The notes beneath the pieces were generated by a model. That model ran no database searches. It was not told the origin of the DNA and worked only from the letters and a program-made list of their open reading frames with translations. From Archegozetes longisetosus (lineage: Eukaryota > Arthropoda > Arachnida > Sarcoptiformes > Trhypochthoniidae), in contig JAEMBT020000002.1 of assembly GCA_018873245.2 (NCBI GenBank), positions 8,468,001 to 8,532,000 on the forward strand: DNA of 64,000 bases. Reading direction: 5' to 3'. Positions 1-10,950 of this stretch are shown here, piece after piece. Made by a program: the position numbers and the translations under genes. Numbering within the stretch: position 1 is the stretch's first letter; each line of letters opens with the position of its first letter.

Positions 1-3000
1 TGAATAATATAATAATTATTAAGTTAACGCTGACCAAACAAGCTATAATAAGTAGAATTCTCCTCGTTTGACTTCTGCTTGTTTGATCATTCTGTTGATC
101 ATTTTGGTCAGAATTATTAACAGGTGGAAGAAGAGCAAATGATAAGAGTAATCCAATAATAAATCCCCCAAAATGTGCATAATTGTCTATCCATGGCAAC
201 AGACCGATCAAGAACAGAAAAAATGCTGGTATCATTAGTTTTAAAAGTGCAACAGTCGGTTCTTCAATACGATCCCAATTGTTGACCACTTCTACCACAA
301 GGGTCGAAAGAATTCCAAACTGAGACCCAGCTGGACCAACCTTTCAATTAAAATTTCGATTATTCAATACTTAATAGTGTGAAAGTGAGAAATCATTTGA
401 AATCAAACCTCTGCGCGAAAGGGTATGAATATAGCACTGGCCAGATATCCTCCAATGCCTGAGACTAGATAAATGATTGCAATTCTTGTGACTCCGAGCA
501 ACTTTTCCATATCTCTCATAATAAAAATTTGAAATATAACAGTAATGATGAGGTGTCCCAACCTTTATAAGTTAATAAGAATTTCAAATGACTTGATTTC
601 GTAACTGATTAAAGATTTTTCTAATATAAAACGGGTATATTTACCCGGCGTGAAGAAATATTGGGGTCCATATTCTATAGAACTGGTTGGGAGTGTCCTT
701 TGAATAAAACGGAATCATTCCGCATACATTCTCCATACATGAGACCTTCGTTCCGGAAAATAAATCAATTAAAAGGTAAGATTGAAATAATGCCAAAGCA
801 AAAGATTTGACAAACTTGTGAGCAAAGAGTTGCATCCTCGTGGAAAAAGCCTTTAGCAAAATCACAATATTCACGTGTAGTAATGTGGCACTGGCCATAA
901 ATGCCTAAACAGCAGGGACGACCTATTAGTTCGCATTTCAAATGGTCCTCAAGATATGATCTTTCGGTTCCTTTTTTACTACAAATCTTCACAAATAAAT
1001 TGAAAATTTTTTGATACGACAGTCATTTAAATTGTTGGTCATTAGTCGTCTATTACTTACCGGCCATTCAGTTATATTGTCGGGCCATTCATAAGGCTCT
1101 ATAGATGCCGGTTGATCACAGAATTGAGGGTCTTGTCCACAAACAGGGCCCGATATTCTTCTTGATGTTGAATAACTTGGACCTCTGTTTGTACTATTGT
1201 TCCACTTATGCCAAGTCGATAACAAAGGCTTAGAAAAATATTAATTTCGAATTATTACAAGAATATGAAACAAACAAGAATTAGTTAGCTTTGACTCACA
1301 GAACAACTATCTTTCGAAGATTGGACACAACCTGAGCCATCGTTCCTAATGCAACATCCCGTACGTTCTTCTATTCTTCTCTGTTCATTTATCAGCTCGT
1401 AAACCTTCAAATCTTTTCTCATGCAAGGGGTGAACTTTGCTCCGAGATGTACAAGATCGGCCTAATTTATATTAATTTGCAATCGATTTAGTATATATTC
1501 AAATTATTAGTTTGTTTATCATAGTTCTCAAAAAATCGATAGAAAACCAATAGATTTCTAGTCAAATTTTAAGAAACTAAAACTTACAGCTCGTGGTCCA
1601 CCCCAAAAGTTTTCAGGTTCGAAATAATCGACTTGTTGTAGAGAAAGACTTGTTACTAATACTAAACCACTTATATGAGCGCTACCGAACCCATAATGTC
1701 CGAATCCGTATGCGCTCAAAGAAATTATAAGAATCAATATTTGAACAGTCGTCACCCAATAAGTGAAAAATGGTCTGTAATCGTCAATATGATCAATAGT
1801 TGCCGCACCTTTCTTGAGTCTTCTATTCAACAGTTTGCCGACAAATCCTAGCCCATACTCACGACGATTAGAGTTATCGAGATAACTATTTATGATCTGC
1901 ATTAAAGTATTTAGTTTGTATTAGAAAAATATGCTTTTAATGAACTTTTTAAACTCAATGGAAATCTCATGAGACACAATTTCTTTTGCTTTCAATTTCT
2001 AACAAAAATAACTTAATAAAAATTTACAAATTGATTCATTTGAATATGAATTAATAAATGTGTATAAATTTTCAACTGAGAGCTGAGGCAAAAATGAGTA
2101 ACGAGGTGTTACAAATGATATTTCTCTGAGTTTACATTATAAACCTGTTCGGGAATGCTTTTAGCCTTGGCTGAAGTTTGCCTCTGTAATGTCCATCTGT
2201 TGTCGAAGTAGGCGATTTGATTTCTATTGCGAAGATTATAATCAGCTTCATCAGTAGAACTAATACTTGGCTTTTGGAAAAAGTTCTCATCGTATTCGCC
2301 CGTCAAATCTTCTGGGTAAGCGAAAACACTGTCAGCTGTTGTACCCGACCCTGACCAGTCAAAAGCTCGTTCTGACATCAGTTCAGATTCTGTTCTCTTG
2401 GAAACTTTTTGGTCAGCATGTGTTGAAACTTTATGGTCAGCACGAGTTGAAACTTTTCTCCTTATAGCCTAATTGTATGTGATTTGGTATTGAAATTGAA
2501 TTGGAAGCAAATTATACACAAATAATATATTTACGGAAGAGGCTGCTACGATTGCTTTGAATGTGACTTTAATGGCAGGACTTCGAGAATTGATTTGATC
2601 TAATTCTGAACTCAATTCTGGTACGTATTGCGGTGCACTCTCTGAAAAGCCAGTCATAGCATTAGTTGGTAAAACACCGTCAATTTCATCAAAACCTGTT
2701 GCCTGATTAGTGGGCGCTCTTCTACTCGTTTGAGGCACGGCTTGTTCCTTAAATATTTTCAATTATCACACACAACTTAGTTATTCATCAAAACTAACCT
2801 TTAACTTTCCATAGTTGTTGAAAAATCTCATTCGCCTTTTGTCCCATTTCTGATTTTGAGAATCTTTGTCTTCACTCACAACAAAGAACTCAGCTGTTCC
2901 TTTCTTTAACACTCTATTCAATTACAATAAAACTTAAAGTTTAGTATATTTTGATCTTTCGTTTGAAAAGCATATTCAACAAGTCGTAAGTAAAACATAA

Positions 3001-3446
3001 TTCAATCCTTAAACAATCAAAATTGATTACAGGGAGAAAAATGAAAATAGATTGGAAGGAAAAATCAAACTATTTTGATTTGCAGAGACGATCCAGTGAT
3101 AGCATGCTCTATATTCTAAATTAATTAGTTACAAACAGATAATTTGATTATTTAAAATAGTTATTTGTGATGATTACAACATAAGTATTGCTCACGATTT
3201 GATTGATTCAGCTCGAGTCACAATATTTGTTTTAAGAACGTTAAATCGATTGCGAGCCGGTTCTGAAGCCTGTCTTTTTATCGACGAGTTTCGCTCATCA
3301 GCTGGTCTCTCGCTATGGTCTTCGTATAAGGGGTTGACATGAATTCCAGGCGAACTCTTTTCGAATCCTGATGCCATTCTCGGCTCTAAACTGACGGCTC
3401 GTCTCAAAAAATGATTACTTTGAGCACCATTTTTGTTGTTTGCCAT
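1..3446 (-). CDS. iRhom: Inactive rhomboid (iRhom/RHBDF), 3' end cut by window
   Basis: Eleven exons on the minus strand: 3196-3446, 2799-2913, 2535-2747, 2145-2468, 1588-1896, 1300-1461, 1061-1228, 816-986, 645-745, 409-562 and 1-340 (continues off the window). All phases agree, giving about 769 codons so far. iRhoms are catalytically dead rhomboids of the ER/Golgi that control traffic of EGFR ligands and ADAM17. Family marks seen: a cytosolic N-terminus with GTAEFF...YGKLK (about residues 85-122), the first membrane segment after RPFFTYW (about 330), the Cys-rich lumenal iRhom homology domain (about 385-590, with [15 protein letters not shown] and GRPCC), then several hydrophobic helices. 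The rhomboid GxSG motif is replaced by GPAGS (first residues of the last exon), as expected for an inactive member. The start ATG at 3446 is the first in-frame ATG; it is tentative, as an upstream coding exon cannot be excluded. Confidence 0.93.
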
Positions 3447-5067
3447 CAATTCGTTTAATCTTTAATTTTCTTTCAATTTCTTCAATAAGCTTCAAAATAA
3501 ATAAAAATTAATTAATTACAAGAATTGAAAAATAAATTAAATAAAAATTGTTAAGAATTTGAGAATCAAATCAAGTGAAATTTTGATTGTACGCAAAACT
3601 CATACTTTGATTATTGCAAATTTGTAGAATCAATAATTTATTATAAAATTAATTTATTTTTACAAACAATTAATTAATTACGCAGAAATACTTTTAATTT
3701 GTTTGGAATACCAATTGGTGAGTGAATAGCTGCAAAACTATTTCATTTGAAACAACAAATCGTCACTCAACTCATACCCTGTTTGTCATGACGTCTATTG
3801 GCTTCAAATTGCTTTACATTTACACGAGGCGATATTTATCGCACATCGCCTGCAATTTTTATTTCAATCAGTTGCACTGAGGATTAGTCGCCGCAATTTT
3901 CTATTTAGACGATACAATTGATTGAATGAAATTTTGCTCTACAATAACGGATCACTTTAAAGCATTGAACGCTGACTCAGTGAGTGCTCTGACAACAAAA
4001 TTAAACGTAATTTTAACATCCAATCATATACGAAATCTGCAATTTTGTTGCAAATAGAAACAGTAGCAACGCCCACGCGATTGTTTCATGCAATGTCCAT
4101 CGCTTCAATTTTCCATTAAATTGCAGCGACGAATATCGCATGCAATGTGCGATGGATATCGCCTCGTGTAAATGCACCTTTACACTTCAATGCTATTATA
4201 ACTGATAGCAAAAAGAGATTTAATGTGACTAATTTGACACTAGAAGTCAGTAAAATTGATTGCCTAGTCGTTTCCCTTGTAAAACATCTTATTTTTGTTT
4301 ACTAAATGTCATAATAAGGCATGAGACAACACAAATCGCTAGGTGTTAGCGTTACAGTGCGTTTAGAGTTTAGGTACTAGGAAATTGCGTGTCTGTCTTA
4401 TATTAGTCTCCTATACACTACATGCACCATTCCTTTAACCTGGTCTAAGCAAACTAAACCCGACTAAATTAACCTTATCTGACTAACCTAAAATAGCAAT
4501 ATAGTAAAGCTAATACAAGTTTTGATGTAAGCTAAGGTAATTTAAAGATCTTGGATGCATTATTACTTGAATGAACAAGGGTTTTCCATAATACTTTAAG
4601 CTCTGCAAAACTCTGTAAATAACAAAATGTAACGCCAAGTTTGACAAAACCTCTTGAAAGCCAATAAGTTTATTAATATAGGCTATAATCTCGATAGATG
4701 AGTGACATTTAGACAAGCGGTCAGATCTACTGATACACAAACATCAAAATTTTGACTAATAAAACATTTTGTGCTAAAATATTAGAGCATTGTTCCAATA
4801 ATCATAGTTACATCTATATAATAATACCTGAGTTCTAATATTTAGGTACTAAGACTCTAAAGTTAACCTAACTTTAGGCTTATTTATAAATACTTTATTT
4901 TGTGACTTACATAAAAAGCATTTCGAATGACAAAATAGTTTTGCATCATTTTCATAAAAGATTAAAATAAAATATAATTTTTGAAATATAAACAGATATT
5001 AGTGCTCAAAATAGGAAGACTGTAAATCAATAACTAGCATAGAATATGACGAAAACAATATAACTTT
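3447..5067. other. Intergenic, iRhom to CPPED1
   Basis: Apart from the MITE at 3817-4174, I see no gene in this stretch. It holds the 5' flank of iRhom and the 3' flank of CPPED1; the short open frame near 4510-4740 shows no family features. Confidence 0.7.
3817..4174. mobile_element. MITE with ~30-bp terminal inverted repeats
   Basis: The left end reads CATTTACACGAGGCGATAT and the right end reads the same in reverse complement. About 30 of the first 32 bases pair between the two ends. The 358-bp interior has no open frame and carries further GCGAT/ATCGC palindromes. This is the layout of a non-autonomous DNA transposon. I could not identify a clean target-site duplication, so the superfamily is open and the outer boundaries may be off by a few bases. 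Confidence 0.75.
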
Positions 5068-6097
5068 CTATAAATCGATATTTTTGGGAATTTCTTCAAG
5101 ACCATAATATTTATGCTGAATAGAGTCCTCATAAACCTTGACAACTCTCAAACCACTTTTGTCATCTCCAAGTTGTGCCCCAATCGCTGATGTCACTACC
5201 AGTTCCATATCTTTATACTTTCCTCCAGCATTTCTGTGGTAATGTCCGCAAAATATAGCGCGAACGCCACTGTCATAGAACTTGGACAGCATTTTAAGTC
5301 GAACTTCTTTATCTATATTGAAATATTCATCTTCTTCTTCAGGATGCTTCAGAAACCAAGGGATGTGTTGAAAAATGACCACATGTTTGTAGTTATTAGA
5401 CTTGAACTCTTTCAAAACTGAGTCCAACCACTGGTTTTGCTGTTCGGCTAAGTCTTGGACAAGACTTGAGTCTTTAAAGTATTGAGAATTGATTACAATG
5501 AATAGAACTCCACCACAACTGAACGAGAAATAGTCGTCACCGAATCTGCTACGATAGTCAGCCACGGTGTCAGGTGTCGGAGTGTCGCAGATGTCATGAT
5601 TGCCACAAACGCAAACTAAGGGTATTTCAGACTTAAGATCTTTGAAACACTTTTTGAAGTCATATATTTGTTGATCTCTATCTTTATTGCCAGGCATGGC
5701 ATCGACTAAATCACCACAGACTATGAAAAACCTGGGCTTTGGAGTCATTTGATTGGCGGCTTCAATGGCTTGTTGAGTTAGTTTGATTTCCTTATCCCAA
5801 TTCGGGTTTGGATTTTTGAAGTAGTTGTCGATAAGTCCTAACTGCGTATCCGCGCTCTGTATGAAAATAAACGGCTCCTTCCATTCCAACTCTTCATCTG
5901 TTTTCAAATAACATCCAAATCCATTTAAATCAAAGTTAACTTAAGTTTTAAACATATTTTGTTGTGAATATATCAAAGTATCTATTAATTTATACAAATT
6001 TTGTTAAAAAGTGTTCAATAACTTAAGACATGCCTCTCTCAAAACCAATTAGAGTCCGATTGACAGCTCTTATTTTGAAGTTGTTTTCGTCACTCAT
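5068..6097 (-). CDS. CPPED1: CPPED1-like calcineurin-type phosphoesterase
   Basis: Two exons, 6034-6097 and 5068-5897, give 297 aa, close to the ~314 aa of vertebrate CPPED1. CPPED1 is a cytosolic Ser/Thr phosphatase of the metallophosphoesterase family. Metal-binding motifs seen in order: QSADTQLG (about residue 37), CGDLVDAMPG, CGNHD, FQHIP and CGHYHRNAGG. The downstream frame starts without an ATG, while a short upstream frame beginning MSDENN matches the family's N-terminus. Joining them needs a GC donor (exon base 6034, donor GC at 6033-6032) to the AG before 5897. The join gives RTLIGFERDEELEWK, which has exactly the length expected between the conserved RTL and EWK motifs. The gene is divergent from importin alpha, with 878 bp between start codons. 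Family assignment is firm; the GC-AG intron is inferred. Confidence 0.92.
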
Positions 6098-6975
6098 TTT
6101 ATTTATTGTTAATTTTGATGAATTAAACGATTCAGTGATATATCTATTAAATTGATTTCTGCATAAAATATTTCTCAACAGATATTTAGTAGAGAAGAAA
6201 AACGTCATAAGATATAAGTTAAAAAAAGTAAGAAATTTTGATAAACACTTCACACATTTCTGTCCTTTTTATTGTAAACTGAATTGAGTAAACATTGACT
6301 AAACTACTAAAGTTACATACTGTTCAACTTATTCATTTAAATAAACATTTATTATCAAATAAGATACCAGCTCTCATTCATTTCAAATTTTTGAAGAAAA
6401 AAATTCCTCTATTCCTTTCTTTATTCAAAATAGAGTTTTAGTCATTAACAAGTTTTGATCATTTTTTTCAACGAGATTTTTGAAGAAAAGTTTCGATTGA
6501 AAAGGCTCGTGAAAATAGGAAAACAAATTTATGTAATAAAAAGCGTATGTTGTATATGAATGTCTCCCAATTGAAACAAAGCACATGTGATGTAATGGCC
6601 GTTGAAATTGTTGTTTAATAGATATTACGCTCTAATATATGTTGTGAGCATATATTGAAATCAATTCAGTTGGAAATCATATATTTAACACATTTATCGA
6701 TATTGTGAACGACTTCTCGTTAAATCAGTCGAGACTTGTTTTTATATTCAATTTTTTATTTTATGTCAATTTTGATATTTTCTTTTGTACGTCAATTCAA
6801 TTAATATTCAGATTTTATCAATATTTCAAACTTGGGGTAAAGTTTGAGTGATTTGTTAATAAAATTGAATCAATTTTTGTAACTAACCAACTAATACATT
6901 ATTATGTAATTATTTTCTAATTTTTAGGAATAAAAGAAGTAATTATAATTTGAATCTATCTTCATAACACAAGAG
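6098..6975. promoter_or_regulatory. Divergent intergenic region, CPPED1 / importin alpha
   Basis: 878 bp separate the two divergent start codons, so both promoters and 5' UTRs should lie here. I see AT-rich sequence with no clear core motif and no further gene. A 5' UTR intron of importin alpha is possible, since AG acceptor-like sites occur upstream of 6976. Confidence 0.5.
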
Positions 6976-8520
6976 ATGGACTCAAACAATAGGTTGAAAT
7001 CAACCAATTTCAAAAATAAAGGCAGAGATGCCGATGAAATGAGACGAAGACGTAACGAGACAACTGTAGAATTAAGAAAATCTAAAAGAGAAGAAACTTT
7101 ACTCAAGAGAAGAAATGTTCCGATCGAATGCGAAATCAACTCAGAATCAGACAAGTCTAACGATTACACGAGTCTCAGTTCAATAGTGATGTCGGCCGCC
7201 AGTCATAACATCGATGAACAGTTAAACGCAGTGAAAGCTGCGCGAAAGTTGTTATCAAGTGATAAGAACCCACCAATCGACGAACTCATCAGATCTGGAA
7301 TTCTTCCAATTTTGGTCAATTGTCTTCAGCAACACTCGTCAGCGAGTCTGCAGTTCGAGAGTGCATGGGCGCTGACCAACATTGCATCGGGAACTTCACA
7401 ACAGACACGAGCTGTTGTCGAGGCCGGAGCTGTCCCAATATTTCTTGAATTACTTCATTCGCCGAATGAGAACGTTTGCGAACAAGCGGTTTGGGCTTTG
7501 GGTAATATTATTGGTGATGGGCCTGTTCTTCGCGATTATGTCATTCAGCTGGGAGTTGTGAGGCCTCTCCTGGACCTGATAAAGCCTGATATGTCGTTGT
7601 CATTTTTGCGAAACGTGACGTGGGTTATCGTAAATCTGTGTCGAAACAAAGACCCACCACCGCCGATCGATACCATCAAGTGTTTAATGCCTGCATTGGC
7701 CTATTTGATCAATCATACAGATGTTACTATACTAGTGGACACAGTTTGGGCCGTCTCTTATCTCACAGACGGCGGTAACGATCAAATACAGTTAGTTATT
7801 GATAGTGGAATTGTTCCAAATTTAGTTCCATTACTCAGTCATAGAGAAGTTAAGGTACAAACCGCTGCCCTGAGGGCTGTCGGCAATATAGTGACCGGAA
7901 CTGATGAACAAACGCAAGTCGTCTTGAATTATAACGCATTATCACATTTCCCCCATTTACTGAATCATCCGAAAGAAAAGATAAATAAAGAAGCAGTTTG
8001 GTTTTTGTCTAACATAACAGCTGGTAACCAACAACAAGTTCAAGCAGTGATTGATGCCGGACTGATCCCTTTGATCATCCACCATCTATCGAAAAGTGAG
8101 TTCCTGACACAGAGAGAGGCCGCGTGGGCCATCAGCAACATGACCATCAGTGGTAATAAACAACAAATCTCCTATTTGGTACAACAAGGAGTCATTGAGC
8201 CCTTATGTAATCTGTTAACTGTCAAAGATGTACAAGTAGTTCAAGTAGTTCTCGACGGTCTGATGAATGTTCTCAAGATGTCAGGCAAACAATACTCGGT
8301 TATTGCGACTGAAATCGAAAAGTGTGGCGGTCTAGACAAGATAGAGCCCTTACAACATCACGAAAACGAAGACATCTATAAGTTAGCCTATGAAATAATT
8401 GACCAATATTTCTCAGATGATAACGAAGAAGACCCGATCGTTCTGCCAAAAGCTACTAATGACACCAGTTTCGAATTCGACCCAAACTCTGCCATACCAG
8501 AGTCTGGTTTTAAATTTTAA
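6976..8520 (+). CDS. KPNA4: Importin subunit alpha, KPNA3/KPNA4 type
   Basis: A single exon of 514 aa. Importin alpha binds classical nuclear localisation signals and couples cargo to importin beta. The N-terminus (residues 1-60) is the importin-beta-binding domain, with the basic stretches [17 protein letters not shown] and [13 protein letters not shown] typical of the KPNA3/4 (Drosophila importin alpha-3) subgroup. About ten armadillo repeats follow, with the Trp/Asn array visible as repeated WALTNI, WALGNI, WVIVNL, WAVSYL, WFLSNI and WAISNM. The acidic tail DDNEEDP and the final GFKF-like end also fit. It has no coding intron, unlike most neighbours, but reads as fully intact. Confidence 0.97.
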   Translation: MDSNNRLKSTNFKNKGRDADEMRRRRNETTVELRKSKREETLLKRRNVPIECEINSESDKSNDYTSLSSIVMSAASHNIDEQLNAVKAARKLLSSDKNPPIDELIRSGILPILVNCLQQHSSASLQFESAWALTNIASGTSQQTRAVVEAGAVPIFLELLHSPNENVCEQAVWALGNIIGDGPVLRDYVIQLGVVRPLLDLIKPDMSLSFLRNVTWVIVNLCRNKDPPPPIDTIKCLMPALAYLINHTDVTILVDTVWAVSYLTDGGNDQIQLVIDSGIVPNLVPLLSHREVKVQTAALRAVGNIVTGTDEQTQVVLNYNALSHFPHLLNHPKEKINKEAVWFLSNITAGNQQQVQAVIDAGLIPLIIHHLSKSEFLTQREAAWAISNMTISGNKQQISYLVQQGVIEPLCNLLTVKDVQVVQVVLDGLMNVLKMSGKQYSVIATEIEKCGGLDKIEPLQHHENEDIYKLAYEIIDQYFSDDNEEDPIVLPKATNDTSFEFDPNSAIPESGFKF

Positions 8521-8978
8521 ATATATTCGCAATGACGTGTAAACTTTCTTATATTTAAATCAATTTTTTCACATTTATTTTACATTCGATTTTAATTTCT
8601 TAGAATGACTTTTCTGATGCTAAGCTTTATTCAGGATTAAATTCTGTCAACTAAATTATGACATTAAAATGTAGTGTTTTGTTGCCATCAATTTTTAAAT
8701 ACTTAACACATCTGTATTTCAGTTGGGAGTTCTTAGCACTGCTAAGGAATTCGATATCTAAGCTTAGAAACTGTTGTTTCTCTCATCAACTACTGTTGAA
8801 CATCAGTCACAGCATTTGAAACTGCATTCACAATATATCTCAAATTCTAGCTAATTCTAATGAATAATAGATAGGCAATTTTGAAAATGGTTCTTCCGAG
8901 ATAATGAATTATCAAACTTTATTTAAGATTAAAGCAAATCAGCAATGATTAATAATATGGTTTATTCATAAACTCTTA
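8521..8978. other. Convergent 3' regions, importin alpha and DDX47
   Basis: 458 bp between the stop codons of two convergent genes. It should hold both 3' UTRs and polyadenylation sites; AT-rich, with no other feature seen. Confidence 0.6.
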
Positions 8979-10723
8979 TCAGCGTTTTTTGAAGTTTTTT
9001 TGTTTCTTATTCGTTAACCTATTTTTGACACCAATAGCTTCTTCAGTATCGTCGTCCTCATTCGCTTTTCTCTTATGTTTTTTGCTATCATTTTCGATCA
9101 GTTCCTTTAATCGAAACACATTTAAATTAAATCAGATGTTCACTGATAAATAAATAGCAATCAGTTGTAAAACTTACAGATTTAGCAAATCTTTGCGCTT
9201 CGGTCACTCTTTCAGTTAAAAGCATAACCTCTTCTTCATGTGTTTCAAAGAGAGGTAATTTTTTTCCGATCAGATGTTCGATTCGTTGATAAAGTTCGAC
9301 ATCATATTGACTGACAAACGTAATCGCTTTACCATATCTTCCCGCTCTTGCAGTTCGTCCGACCCTATGTATATAATCTTTGCTATGAGTCGGAATATCA
9401 AAATTGATCACAACATCCACGTGAGGAATGTCAAGACCTCTACTCGCGACGTCTGTTGCGATCAATATAGATCGTGATTTAGATTTAAATTTATTAAGAG
9501 ATCCGAGTCTTTTCGATTGACTCATCTGTCCGTGCAATGGAATGGCTGTAAAGCCGAGATTTCTTAAAAGTAGTGCAATGCGTTGTGTGTTATTGCAAGT
9601 ATTGCAAAATACCATAAAAGAATTGCCCACCAATTCATTCAAAATATAAACTAAATAGACGTCCTGTTATTTAAATAAATTCACATAAATCATTAAATAC
9701 AATGAAACTCAATTGAAAGTCTGACTATAAAAAAAAAGAATCTGACCTTATATTTGACAGGAATGAAAATGTAATACTGTTGAAGGCTATCAACTGTTTG
9801 ATATTTTGAAGACACTTCAACACGAACTGGATCTTTGAGTGACGCGCGCTGTAACTTTTGAACTTTTTTGGTCATTGTTGCCGAAAACATAAAAGTGCGT
9901 CTTTCTTTTGGGATAACTTTGAGCAATTTGTCAACTTCTTTCTCAAAATCCATATTAAGTATTCTATCGGCTTCATCTAAAACTAAATACTTCAGTGATT
10001 TTAAATTAAATCCTTTAGTGTTTTCCAAGTGATCGACTAATCTTCCGGGCGTTGCGATTATTATATGAGGTTTTTTGGCCAAACTTAACGACTGTGTAAT
10101 CATATCCATTCCACCAACAATTGTGGCTTCAATTATAGACAATTATCATATTAAAACTCAAATAAAATTAAGATATTTGAGTGAAATCATTGGTCTAAAA
10201 ATTACCGCATTTGACACCGAAACTTGATCCCAAAGCAAGAATTTGTTCACTTATCTGAAACGCCAACTCTCGAGTCGGGGTTAAGATTAACGCAAAAAGT
10301 CTTTGTGGTGTTTCTAACAATGCCTGAAGTATTGGTATCGAAAAAGCGCCAGTTTTTCCCGAACCTGTCTCGGCCAAACCGATTACATCTCGTCCTAATT
10401 GATTGATATCATTTCAATTGAGTTTATGATAAATTAGACATCAATTAAGATAATAAATACCACTGAGTGCCACAGGAATAGCTTCAATTTGTATTTTTGT
10501 TGGACTCTTCCATTTGAGTGCTTCACACGATTCACACAAGACTTCATTGACTCCCTTTTAGATCAATTTATTAATCATTCAATTCTTGAGTATTAATGAC
10601 GCGAAAGTGACGCATATGACTTACCAGCGATTTAAAAGTTATCACCTCATTGTTTTGGTCTTCACCTGAGTCTTCATTTGACTCTTTCTGTTCCTCTACC
10701 TGTTTACCACTATCTTCTTCCAT
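8979..10723 (-). CDS. DDX47: DEAD-box RNA helicase DDX47 (Rrp3 family)
   Basis: Six exons: 10625-10723, 10461-10554, 10206-10394, 9747-10126, 9178-9663 and 8979-9104. They give 457 aa, against 455 in human DDX47. This ATP-dependent helicase acts in the nucleolus in early 18S pre-rRNA processing. Helicase motifs in order: Q motif [10 protein letters not shown], motif I AETGSGKT, Ia PTRELAF, Ib [30 protein letters not shown] and [23 protein letters not shown]. The N-terminus is acidic and the C-terminus Lys-rich, as in the family. All introns are short (50-85 nt) with GT-AG ends. Fanzor element copy 1 ends only 81 bp upstream of the start codon (TTAA at 10804), so it lies in the promoter or 5' UTR zone. 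Confidence 0.96.
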
Positions 10724-10807
10724 GAGATGAGGAAAATTGTTTTGTTTGTAAAATTAATCAATTATTAAATTTATTGAACTAATTGAAAACAGAATGCAAT
10801 GCTTTAA

Positions 10808-10950
10808 CCGTTTACAGACCTTATTAGAAGTCTGTAACAGCTACAAAAGGTACCAAAGGTACCACTTAACAAGAGAGCAGTCAACATAAAAAACGTCAAC
10901 TTTCTCTTGAGAAGTTAACAGGAACTATTCCTGTTCTAACATAAGATAAT
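10808..10950 (-). ncRNA. Hairpin-rich 3' tail, candidate omega-RNA region (copy 1)
   Basis: In TnpB and Fanzor systems the guide RNA scaffold is usually encoded at the element's right end, overlapping or following the nuclease gene, with the guide read from the flank. This tail has the same series of hairpins as copy 2: AACAGGAA/TTCCTGTT, AACTTCTC/GAGAAAGTT, two GGTACC palindromes, and ACAGAC/GTCTGT merging into the terminal repeat. One base differs from copy 2 near the GGTACC pair. The structure is seen; a transcript is inferred and could equally be transposase-binding DNA. Confidence 0.35.
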
